64,000 bases of DNA from UBA5158 sp040389045 (GTDB lineage: Bacteria; Pseudomonadota; Gammaproteobacteria; DSM-16500). Below the pieces are notes generated by a model that was not told where the DNA came from, made no database searches, and worked only from the letters and a program-made list of their open reading frames with translations. This document shows positions 35,874 to 43,314 of this stretch, piece by piece. Made by a program: the position numbers and the translations under genes. The DNA is taken from assembly GCA_040389045.1 (NCBI GenBank), contig JAZKAT010000024.1, positions 89,722 through 153,721 of the forward strand, in the 5' to 3' direction. The first letter of the stretch is position 1, and every line of letters begins with the position of its first letter.

Positions 35874-35879
35874 GATAGC

Positions 35880-35944
35880 TGTCATGCCAGCGTAAACTGG
35901 CACCCAGTAAGTTTCTCTGGATGCCAGCCTGCGCTGGCATGACA
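35880..35944. repeat. TGTCATGCCAGC-type palindromic repeat pair
   Basis: Arms TGTCATGCCAGCG (from 35880) and CGCTGGCATGACA (ending 35944) are inverted, with imperfect internal symmetry (TGCCAGCGTAAACTGGCA and TGCCAGCCTGCGCTGGCA). The layout resembles the hemA/lolB repeat pair but the sequence family differs. It follows prs by 6 nt and could form a transcript-ending hairpin. Confidence 0.75.
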
Positions 35945-35993
35945 AATATTGTAAGCGTTCGGCAATGTAGACGGGCGAATGCTTACAACCGAC

Positions 35994-37259
35994 CTACATT
36001 ATTTGGCAAGTACTCTGCCTCTTGGGATTGTCTAGATGTTGCGTCAGTTTTGTAATGCTGCTGTTTTTGCTCGATATAAGTTCTTCAAAAAGATCACACC
36101 AGGCCCAAGGAGTATTACGAGAAAGGCCATGAGCAGGAACTATGACATGGTGACCGCCATACATCTCAAAGTAAAAATCAACACCTAAACGAGAAGCAGA
36201 ATTATCAAAGTCAGAAGAGCCATCATCGTTTTTTAAAGTCCGAGCGGGAATATTTCCGTGATAAGTAAAATTAATAATACCAGCTTTAATAACTTGACCA
36301 TCACGTGCCGACGAATGGTATTGCAATTTTCCAAGTCCATTGATACAAAATACCTTGGTTTGAATACTTGACCAATCACCCAAGCGATCAATATTTTCTT
36401 TAAACCATTTTGCAGCATCTTGTGAAATTTTAATATCAAAAATATAACCTAATGTGATCACTTCTTTTGGATCCGCTTGTAAAGCCTTTTCAAGCTGATC
36501 TATCACTGGTTGGCAGAGAGCTTGGAATTTTTTCGAATTTCTTTCATCGCTTGTTTCTCTAACTTTGATAATACCTTCACCGAATGCTTTTACTGCGGCC
36601 AAAATCACTTTGTTTCTGGCTTTATTTGCTTTCTTCGCTTCTTCTGATGTGATGACTTCTAATTGCCTATTCGTTTCTTCTTTTGATAATTCGGCTGCTA
36701 ATGCTAAACGCTCAACGACGCCGCGATCTTTTTCTTCTAAATTTTCTTTAAGATTAAAATCTCCAGCCATGGCTGCAATTTCCAGCGGTCTTCCTTCAAC
36801 AGTTCTGCCATTAGTAGCAGTTACTCTGACTGTATAATTTAAAAGAGAAGCGTCGTTTTTTACTAAAGCCACCGCCTCTTCCACATCTTCTTTTTCGCCA
36901 GACAGAATGAGTTTTGCAACATGATGAGCCTTTTTAGCCTTTAACTCATAAAGATTTACACCAAGAAACGTGAGTTGTTTGCGTACTTCTATAGGGAATG
37001 GTTCGATTTTGTCATCTTTCTGGGTATCAAAATCATCACCCAGATATGCTAATATAAGATCCTTCGGACCTGCGGGAATTGGACAAACTTGCATGAGTTC
37101 ATTTGGTACCTTCTCGTTATGAGGGGACTGAGATAGCAATGCCATCGTAAGCAACGAGCTAGAAGCTGCCGAAGCACAGTTGGAAACGACGTCGCCTTTT
37201 TCCTCTTCTATAGATTTGAGTGCTTGTTGTGTGCCTGTAAACAATAATTGGCGAGACAT
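35994..37259 (-). CDS. ankyrin-like protein with C-terminal CaaX box, candidate Dot/Icm effector
   Basis: The 421-aa protein is not a named family. Residues about 95-175 resemble degenerate ankyrin-type repeats (AHHVAKLILSGEKEDVEEAV, NGRTVEGRPLEIAAMAGD). A charged helical segment follows (about 175-290), then a C-terminal region with HHVIVPAHGLSRNTPWAW. The last four residues are C-Q-I-M, a fit to the CaaX prenylation box (Met at the end favours farnesyl transfer), preceded by a basic/polar PKRQST. Bacteria lack protein prenylation, so such an ending suggests modification inside a eukaryotic host, as known for some Legionella effectors. No signal peptide is seen. It interrupts the prs-rplY-pth-ychF order on the opposite strand, consistent with insertion. 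The effector role is inferred. Confidence 0.72.
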   Translation of the reverse strand: MSRQLLFTGTQQALKSIEEEKGDVVSNCASAASSSLLTMALLSQSPHNEKVPNELMQVCPIPAGPKDLILAYLGDDFDTQKDDKIEPFPIEVRKQLTFLGVNLYELKAKKAHHVAKLILSGEKEDVEEAVALVKNDASLLNYTVRVTATNGRTVEGRPLEIAAMAGDFNLKENLEEKDRGVVERLALAAELSKEETNRQLEVITSEEAKKANKARNKVILAAVKAFGEGIIKVRETSDERNSKKFQALCQPVIDQLEKALQADPKEVITLGYIFDIKISQDAAKWFKENIDRLGDWSSIQTKVFCINGLGKLQYHSSARDGQVIKAGIINFTYHGNIPARTLKNDDGSSDFDNSASRLGVDFYFEMYGGHHVIVPAHGLSRNTPWAWCDLFEELISSKNSSITKLTQHLDNPKRQSTCQIM

Positions 37260-37664
37260 TGAAAATAACCTTGGTTAAATAATTTACAGCATTCTAGCAC
37301 GCTTTTACTTAACAAACGCTTAAACATAAATCAAATAGTGGGCATTTTATCGCTCCTATAAGCATATAATGCTTCAGAAATACCCTATTCTCAGTCCCAT
37401 TTTTTAGCTTAGGTGAAAGTTATTATGTTGATTTATATGCAATAATTAGGTAGTAAACCTCCGAGCACTAAATCTGGATACTGTGGCAAACAGACTTAGC
37501 TAATCATCCTTGGTAATGCATTTACGAATACCAAATATTCTGGCCATTTTATGATCATATCGCTATTTAGCTGTGACTTGCCCCCTTTTTTCAGGTAGAA
37601 TACCGCCCTCTTTAGATCCCGGTCGCAGGGGTCTTTGTCATTTACTAATTTTGGAGTAACACAA
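37260..37664. other. divergent 405-bp intergenic region
   Basis: No open frame of credible coding quality lies here. The right part holds a probable rplY promoter (TGACTT at 37574-37579, 16-bp spacer, TAGAAT at 37596-37601) and a leader hairpin at 37615-37633. The left part is AT-rich and should contain the promoter of the CaaX gene on the minus strand; only a -10-like TAGAAT (complement near 37292-37297) is visible. Confidence 0.5.
37615..37633 (+). promoter_or_regulatory. hairpin in the rplY leader
   Basis: GATCCC (37615-37620) and GGGGTC (37628-37633) pair with one G-U wobble around a 7-nt loop, followed by TTTGTCATTT. It lies about 15 nt after the predicted -10, so it would be near the 5' end of the rplY mRNA. 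It could be an attenuator or autoregulatory site, or coincidental. Confidence 0.3.
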
Positions 37665-38375
37665 ATGTCTGCTATCAAATTCGAACTGGACGCTGATGTT
37701 CGTATTGACATAGGGAAAGGTGCGAGCCGCCGCCTACGTCATGCAAATAAAGTACCTGCTATTATCTACGGTGCAGGCCAGGCGCCAGTATCACTGACCT
37801 TAGATCACAATAAAGTAAGTCATGCCTTGTCGCATGAATCTTTTTATTCGCACATTCTGAATTTAAAGATTGCTAACCAGGGCGAGCAAGTTATTTTAAA
37901 AGCGGTACAACGCGATCCTGCCCATCCACGCATTAATCATATCGATTTTTTGCGGGTACGCGCTGACCAGGAATTAACAATGCACGTGCCATTGCACTTT
38001 ATCGGTGACGATAAAGCACCAGGCCTTGGCGAAGGTGGTGTGGTTTATCACGCGATTTCCGACATTGAAATTTCCTGTTTGCCTGCTGACTTGCCAGAAT
38101 TCATTGAAGTTAACACTAGCGAAATGAAGCTCGATGAAACTCTGCATTTATCAGATCTCAAATTACCGAAAGGTGTAACGCTGACCGCACTTAGCCATGG
38201 CACTGAAGGCCATGATTTGCCAGTCGTTTCTGTTCACAAGCCACGCATTATCGAAGAAGATGTTGTTGCAGCGCCTGAAGTGGAAGGCGAAGCGGGAGCT
38301 GAAGCGAAAGCAGGCGAAGCTGGCGAAAGCAAAGACGAAGGCAAAAAAGTCGACGCTAAAAAAGAGAAAGAATAA
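37665..38375 (+). CDS. rplY: 50S ribosomal protein L25/general stress protein Ctc
   Basis: L25 of the long Ctc type binds 5S rRNA. The product is 236 aa: an N-terminal 5S-binding domain (residues about 5-95, with GASRRLRHANKVPAIIYG), a beta-rich C-terminal TL5 domain, and an acidic Ala/Glu/Lys tail from about 205. The ATG at 37665 is chosen over the one at 37635, since GGAG lies 8 nt before it and MSAIKFELDAD is the conserved start. The order prs-rplY-pth-ychF is conserved, although the CaaX gene is inserted between prs and rplY. Confidence 0.94.
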   Translation: MSAIKFELDADVRIDIGKGASRRLRHANKVPAIIYGAGQAPVSLTLDHNKVSHALSHESFYSHILNLKIANQGEQVILKAVQRDPAHPRINHIDFLRVRADQELTMHVPLHFIGDDKAPGLGEGGVVYHAISDIEISCLPADLPEFIEVNTSEMKLDETLHLSDLKLPKGVTLTALSHGTEGHDLPVVSVHKPRIIEEDVVAAPEVEGEAGAEAKAGEAGESKDEGKKVDAKKEKE

Positions 38376-38396
38376 TTTTTCTCCGGGAGGTTTGCA

Positions 38397-38981
38397 TTGT
38401 CAACGGGTATTCTTCTCATCGTTGGATTGGGTAATCCAGGCGCCGAGTATGAGCATACCCGTCACAATGCCGGCGAGTGGTTTGTACGCTCACTGGCCGA
38501 TGATGCAAACGTCGTCTTACGTCCCACCACAAAATTTCATGGCGCGCATGGCATAGCAACGGTGAAAGGCCATGAGTGTCATTTACTCGTACCCTCCACT
38601 TTTATGAATTTAAGCGGGCAAGCCGTACAAGCGGTGGCTAGCTATTATAAAATCCCGTCCGCAGCTATCTTAATTGCTCACGATGAAATTGATTTGCCAG
38701 TCGCGACGGTGCGCTTGAAATTCGATGGCGGTGACGGTGGCCACAATGGTTTGGGCGATATCATCAGTCATTTAAACACGAAAAAGTTTTATCGCTTGCG
38801 CATTGGCGTCGGTCATCCTGGCATGCGCAAAGATGTAGTTGATTATGTTCTATCACCACCCAGTAAATCCGAGCGCAAAGAAATAAATTCCGCGCTGCAG
38901 GCAGCCGAGAGCATATTGCCTTTGGTGATGAAGGGTGAATTTCAGCAAGCCATGCATTTATTGCATAGCGAAAAATCATAA
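38397..38981 (+). CDS. pth: peptidyl-tRNA hydrolase
   Basis: Pth frees tRNA from prematurely released peptidyl-tRNA. The 194-aa product has IVGLGNPGAEYEHTRHNAG with catalytic His23, STFMNLSGQAV, HDEIDLP and GGDGGHNGLGDII. The start codon is TTG at 38397, supported by GGGAGG at 38385-38390. It is followed 10 nt later by ychF. Confidence 0.95.
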   Translation: MSTGILLIVGLGNPGAEYEHTRHNAGEWFVRSLADDANVVLRPTTKFHGAHGIATVKGHECHLLVPSTFMNLSGQAVQAVASYYKIPSAAILIAHDEIDLPVATVRLKFDGGDGGHNGLGDIISHLNTKKFYRLRIGVGHPGMRKDVVDYVLSPPSKSERKEINSALQAAESILPLVMKGEFQQAMHLLHSEKS

Positions 38982-38991
38982 GAGATTAATC

Positions 38992-40083
38992 ATGGGAATT
39001 AAATGCGGTATCGTAGGTCTGCCTAATGTTGGTAAATCAACGTTATTTAATTGTTTAACCAAAGCCGGCGTGGACGCTTCTAATTATCCTTTCTGTACCA
39101 TTGAACCGAATGTAGGCGTGGTTCCTGTACCCGACCCACGGCTGGAAAAACTTGCCGCGATTGTGAATCCCGAACGTATTTTGCCAACGACTATGGAGTT
39201 TGTTGATATTGCCGGATTAGTGGCCGGTGCATCAAAAGGCGAAGGCTTGGGCAATAAATTTTTAGCGAATATTCGTGAAACCGATGCGATTGCGCATGTG
39301 GTGCGGTGTTTTCAAAACGATGACATTGTGCATGTCTCAGGAAAAATTTCACCGCAACATGATATTGAAGTCATTAACACTGAACTGGCCCTCGCTGATC
39401 TTGAAGCGGTCGACAAAGCAATACAGCGTTTACAGAAGCAAATAAAAAGTGGTGATAAAGCTATTCTCGCTGAAGCCGCGCTGCTGGAAAAAGCTAAAAC
39501 GCACTTAAATTCGGGCAAAGCAGTGCGTAGTATGGATTTAACCAAAGAAGATAAAATTATTTTAAAACAATTACAATTATTGACGTTCAAACCTACGCTT
39601 TATATTGCGAATGTTGCCGATGATGGTTTCACTGATAATCCTTATCTTGACCAGGTGAAAGCAATTGCGACCGAGGAGAAAGCCAGTGTAGTGGCGATTT
39701 GTGCCGCGCTGGAAGGTGAAATCGCGGAATTGGATGATAGTGAAAAACTGGATTTTCTGGCTTCCATGGGATTGGAAGAGCCGGGCTTGAACCGCGTGAT
39801 TCACGCCGGCTATAAATTATTGGGACTGGATACTTATTTCACCGCCGGTGTTAAAGAAGTTCGCGCCTGGACTATTCCCGTTGGCTCAACCGCACCACAA
39901 GCCGCGGGTGTGATTCATACGGATTTTGAAAAAGGTTTTATCCGCGCCGAAGTCATCGCCTATGAAGATTACATCAAATTTAACGGCGAGCATGGCGCGA
40001 AAGAAGCTGGTAAATGGCGCCTGGAAGGCAAAGAGTATCAAGTGCACGACGGCGATGTGATGCATTTCAGGTTTAATGTTTAA
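38992..40083 (+). CDS. ychF: redox-regulated ATPase/translation-associated GTPase-like protein YchF
   Basis: YchF (OLA1 family) is an Obg-type P-loop protein that prefers ATP and associates with ribosomes. Starting at the ATG at 38992 (MGIKCGIVGLPNVGKST) the protein is 363 aa, equal to E. coli. G1 GLPNVGKST, DIAGLVAGASKGEGLGNKFL and a C-terminal TGS domain are visible. The longer frame from 38935 overlaps pth and lacks conservation. It ends 1 nt from the convergent 40085 gene. Confidence 0.95.
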   Translation: MGIKCGIVGLPNVGKSTLFNCLTKAGVDASNYPFCTIEPNVGVVPVPDPRLEKLAAIVNPERILPTTMEFVDIAGLVAGASKGEGLGNKFLANIRETDAIAHVVRCFQNDDIVHVSGKISPQHDIEVINTELALADLEAVDKAIQRLQKQIKSGDKAILAEAALLEKAKTHLNSGKAVRSMDLTKEDKIILKQLQLLTFKPTLYIANVADDGFTDNPYLDQVKAIATEEKASVVAICAALEGEIAELDDSEKLDFLASMGLEEPGLNRVIHAGYKLLGLDTYFTAGVKEVRAWTIPVGSTAPQAAGVIHTDFEKGFIRAEVIAYEDYIKFNGEHGAKEAGKWRLEGKEYQVHDGDVMHFRFNV

Positions 40084-40084
40084 G

Positions 40085-40876
40085 TCACATCGCATCACGT
40101 GAATTTAAAAATTTCAAAGTAGTTTTAATAGTGGTTGGCGACACCGAGAAATCACTGCGATAAGGTTGGTCCAAGGTGACGATCAGATAAAACACGGCGG
40201 AAATCATCAAGGCAATCACCGTTACACAGACAATATGCATATGCAATTCCATGCCTATCAGAAAATTAATGCCTAGCGTCAGAAAACTTCCCAGCATTAA
40301 CACTAACCACAAGTTTGGCGTTAACGCCGCATTCTGGTTGTCAGTCCGTTCTTCATGGGCCTGGAATAAGGCATTGTTATCAATGGCGATGGCATCCAGG
40401 CTTTTCTGCTGGTTGTCCGTTAAAGAAGTAAAGTCATGGATATCTTTATAAATATTTTTAATGATGTTGTCGCCAACTTCCGCGATAGGTTTACCATGAA
40501 TCATGGCTGGCCATTCATCTCTAATAACAACTTGCGCATAATCTTTGATTTGCTCACGGATTTTGCTAGCGCCGGGTTCCGGCAAATTTCCCGTCTGGCG
40601 GTAAATAGCAAAAATTATCTTGGCTTCATCTTTTTCGGCGCGGTCAGCCTTATTATAATTCTCAAGTTCATACAAAACGGTAAAACCTACCAGCATCGCA
40701 TAAATAATCCCGACAATAGCGCTCACGATAACCAAGCCTTCATTTTCATGGCTGCGAAAGGTGATAGGCACATACTTATCAATGGTGATTAAACTAAAAA
40801 CCGAGAAAATAATACTGATTGAACAAATCAGGAGAAACAATAAAATGCTTGGCATATTATAAATAATATCAATCAT
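40085..40876 (-). CDS. DUF4239-type membrane protein
   Basis: The 263-aa protein has two N-terminal membrane helices (about 8-30 and 45-68), a cytoplasmic or periplasmic helical region (about 70-180), and two C-terminal helices (about 188-210 and 213-235), ending with LDQPYRSDFSVSP, which is typical of DUF4239 (bestrophin-like) proteins. Function is unknown; a channel role has been suggested by distant similarity. It is convergent with ychF. Confidence 0.82.
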   Translation of the reverse strand: MIDIIYNMPSILLFLLICSISIIFSVFSLITIDKYVPITFRSHENEGLVIVSAIVGIIYAMLVGFTVLYELENYNKADRAEKDEAKIIFAIYRQTGNLPEPGASKIREQIKDYAQVVIRDEWPAMIHGKPIAEVGDNIIKNIYKDIHDFTSLTDNQQKSLDAIAIDNNALFQAHEERTDNQNAALTPNLWLVLMLGSFLTLGINFLIGMELHMHIVCVTVIALMISAVFYLIVTLDQPYRSDFSVSPTTIKTTLKFLNSRDAM

Positions 40877-41085
40877 AAATGTTTCCTCCCTTATTTATCT
40901 TAACAGGCCAGAGTATTTTGTCAAAAACAAGTCAGATATTGCACACATAATCCACTAATTTTCAAACTTGGTGTAATTAGCAACAAAATCAGCGACTGGG
41001 GTCTCGCATTAAAATAGATAATATTATTTAATCTATTATAATATACTCAAGAAAATGAGCCTTGAAGAGGAAGCTTAACGTATCT

Positions 41086-42240
41086 ATGCAATTACTTTTA
41101 ATGTCTGTTGGATTGCTGACCCTAGGCTACCTTGTTTTTACCCTGATCGAATTAAAGATTGGATTTAATAACATTACGAATTTGGCTGATCAGCCAGAAG
41201 TGTCCGCCGCGGAACTGCCGAAAATTTCTATTATTTTAAGCGCGCTTGATGAAGAAAAAATGATAGCGCAAGCGGTAACATCTTTATTAAATCTAAATTA
41301 TCCCGAGCTTGAAGTCATCACTATCAATGATCGCTCAACGGATAACACTGCGTCGATTTTGGAAAGCTTAAAACAACAACATCCTAATCTTCAGGTGCAT
41401 CACATTACTCAATTACCGGATGGCTGGTTAGGCAAAAATCACGCGCTACATTTTGCGGCGGCGCGCGCTCAAGGTGAATGGTTGTTATTTACTGATGCTG
41501 ATGTTTTGATGAAACCCGATACTTTGCTAAAAACCATCAGCTACGCGCTGGAACACAAATTAGATCATTTAACTATATATGAATATCATCAACGAAAACA
41601 ATTTTGGTTAAGAATTTCATTACTGGGAAATTACATTGCTTATGTCATGGCGCTCAAACCGTGGCGTATTCGCCATTCCTGGAGTAAAAAATCTTTAGGC
41701 CATGGTTCATTTAATTTAGTTAAAAAAACCGCTTATGAAAATTGCGGTGGTCATCAAGCTATTGCGTTGGAATGTCTGGATGATTTACGTCTTGGCCAAT
41801 TAATTAAAAGAAATGGCTTTAAACAAGATACGGCAAACGGTCAGGATTTTATTGAGCGCGAATGGTACGCTTCCTTGAAAGACATGATTGCTGGCATGCA
41901 AAAAAATTGTTTTGCTTTCTTTAATTACCAATTATTTACTACCCTGGGTATCTGTTTTTTAACTGTGGTTTTTTATATATGGCCATTGCTGGCAGCGTTT
42001 ATCTATACTGGCACGCTGTGTTATATCAATCTTATTAATGTTGCTTTGACAGGAACGATAAGTGTCTATGTCGCTGAACAATTCCGTTTAAAGAGATGGC
42101 ACGCGGTTTTTTATCCTATTGCCATAGGGATTTTAATTTATACGATGTTGAATTCTGTTATCGCGACTTATCGTAATAAAGGTGTGATTTGGCGTGGTAC
42201 GCTTTATCCGCTTAAGTTGTTGAGGAAGGGAGCGGGATAA
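41086..42240 (+). CDS. membrane-anchored family 2 glycosyltransferase
   Basis: The 384-aa product has an N-terminal membrane helix, a GT2 catalytic domain (PKISIILSALDEEKMI, INDRSTDNT, LPDGWLGKNHAL, FTDADVLMKPDTL with the DxD motif), a later ECLDDLRLGQLIKRNG block, and three C-terminal membrane helices. It resembles hopene-associated (HpnB-type) and related lipid glycosyltransferases, but no hopanoid genes are nearby. The frame extends to a TTG at 41062; the ATG at 41086 is preferred, although both lack an ideal ribosome-binding site. Confidence 0.82.
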   Translation: MQLLLMSVGLLTLGYLVFTLIELKIGFNNITNLADQPEVSAAELPKISIILSALDEEKMIAQAVTSLLNLNYPELEVITINDRSTDNTASILESLKQQHPNLQVHHITQLPDGWLGKNHALHFAAARAQGEWLLFTDADVLMKPDTLLKTISYALEHKLDHLTIYEYHQRKQFWLRISLLGNYIAYVMALKPWRIRHSWSKKSLGHGSFNLVKKTAYENCGGHQAIALECLDDLRLGQLIKRNGFKQDTANGQDFIEREWYASLKDMIAGMQKNCFAFFNYQLFTTLGICFLTVVFYIWPLLAAFIYTGTLCYINLINVALTGTISVYVAEQFRLKRWHAVFYPIAIGILIYTMLNSVIATYRNKGVIWRGTLYPLKLLRKGAG

Positions 42241-42245
42241 AGTTT

Positions 42246-42332
42246 GAGATTCACCTTCACCCCACCCCTCACCTTCGGCGCCACCCTCTCCCACAAGGGG
42301 AGAGGTGATGAAGCGAAGCGAGGTGAAAGACA
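42246..42332. repeat. intergenic repeat with CCTCTCCC/GGGGAGAGG hairpin
   Basis: The segment between the glycosyltransferase and the 42340 gene is unusually C-rich on this strand (CACCTTCACCCCACCCCTCACC) and ends in a hairpin (CCTCTCCC 42285-42292; GGGGAGAGG 42297-42305). Such TCACCCTCTCCC...GGGAGAGG units are a common interspersed repeat type in proteobacteria. It may serve as a two-way transcript end for the convergent genes. Confidence 0.6.
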
Positions 42333-42339
42333 AAGTTAT

Positions 42340-42900
42340 TTAGCAAGAACCGGGGTTTTTGCAGACGTGACGCATTCCGCAATGGCCGCCTAAGCTGCTG
42401 GCGAAAGCACTGAGGAAAAATAAACAGAAAACAATATAGGTGCTCAGTACCAGGCTATTCGTAGACTGGGTTGCCGCTGCTGCTGCCGCATTGCTCGCCG
42501 CTGCATTATTCACCCCAGCAAGAAAATGGCCATAATAAGCGACATATTGTTGAGCGTCTGCGGTAATGAAAAAAGCTACTATTAACGCCACACACCAGGT
42601 TAAAAAACCATATAAAGCACCTAAATGACGTTTGCTGCAATGACGTTGGGACAAATAACCACTTAACCAGCCAGCGGCAAACATTGAAGCAATTACGCCA
42701 ATAGCAGTACCGATTAAACCACCAAACGCTAAGTTTTCTACGCCTTCACTATTAGTAGTGTAAGCGGTCAAGCCTATCGCAACACTAAATAAATTCAACA
42801 AAAAACTAAGTCCAACAGCAACTAAAGCCCCCGCCACAACAGGTTTCCAGGAGAGACATTTACATTCATTGGTATGCGCTAATTGATCACTGCTCTTCAT
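42340..42900 (-). CDS. small four-helix membrane protein of unknown function
   Basis: The 186-aa protein has four predicted membrane helices (about 20-45, 58-80, 92-112, 148-170), an Ala/Asn-rich loop (AAASNAAAAAATQ, about 130-145), and Cys/His-containing ends (NECKCLSW; GHCGMRHVCKNPGSC). It is not recognised as a named family. The cysteine-rich termini could bind metal or form disulfides; that is a guess. A 27-aa membrane ORF follows upstream on the same strand. Confidence 0.7.
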   Translation of the reverse strand: MKSSDQLAHTNECKCLSWKPVVAGALVAVGLSFLLNLFSVAIGLTAYTTNSEGVENLAFGGLIGTAIGVIASMFAAGWLSGYLSQRHCSKRHLGALYGFLTWCVALIVAFFITADAQQYVAYYGHFLAGVNNAAASNAAAAAATQSTNSLVLSTYIVFCLFFLSAFASSLGGHCGMRHVCKNPGSC

Positions 42901-42922
42901 GCGATTTCTCCTTTAAATTAAA

Positions 42923-43006
42923 TCAGAACGTATGTGAAACCAAATAAATTAACAAGAGAACCCCGAAAGGAACACCTAGTATCCATGCAAGTACATATTT
43001 ACCCAT
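42923..43006 (-). CDS. 27-aa single-helix membrane protein
   Basis: A short frame encodes MGKYVLAWILGVPFGVLLLIYLV-type sequence ending SHTF, with a GAGGAA ribosome-binding site 7 nt before the ATG (complement of about 43014-43019). Very similar KYxLAWxLGVP small proteins occur widely in proteobacteria. One membrane helix covers residues 4-23. It was too short for routine gene calling. Function is unknown. Confidence 0.75.
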   Translation of the reverse strand: MGKYVLAWILGVPFGVLLLIYLVSHTF

Positions 43007-43143
43007 TTTATGTTCCTCATATTATTTACAATAGCCGTTATAGTAGCATGTCGATCTAAGAATATATCATAAGGGAAAACCCTCGGATTGAATAGGGCTT
43101 AAAAATGATATACTATTTTCTAAATAACCTAGGAGAAATGCAT

Positions 43144-43314
43144 ATGTTATATTGGGCACTGGTGTTTTTTATCGTATCAGTTATTGCTGGCTTGCTAGGT
43201 TTTACGGGTGTGGCTGCCGCAAGCGCCGGCATAGCAAAAATATTTTTCGTATTATTCTTATTCTTATTTCTATTAGTGTTATTAGCAGGCGGATTATTAA
43301 GAGACGATTTATAA
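43144..43314 (+). CDS. DUF1328 (YtjA-type) small membrane protein
   Basis: The 56-aa protein MLYWALVFFIVSVIAGLLGF matches the DUF1328 family throughout (GVAAASAGIAKIFF), with two membrane helices. The ATG at 43144 is chosen because AGGAGA at 43131-43136 lies 7 nt upstream; the closer ATG at 43138 is only 1 nt away. The family is often stress-inducible, but its function is unknown. The 3' end overlaps the convergent diguanylate cyclase gene by 6 nt. Confidence 0.9.
   Translation: MLYWALVFFIVSVIAGLLGFTGVAAASAGIAKIFFVLFLFLFLLVLLAGGLLRDDL

Noticed and set aside
42340..42900. A metal-transport function for the 186-aa membrane protein with Cys/His ends
   Set aside because: The cysteines and histidines do not form a recognisable motif, so no function is assigned.
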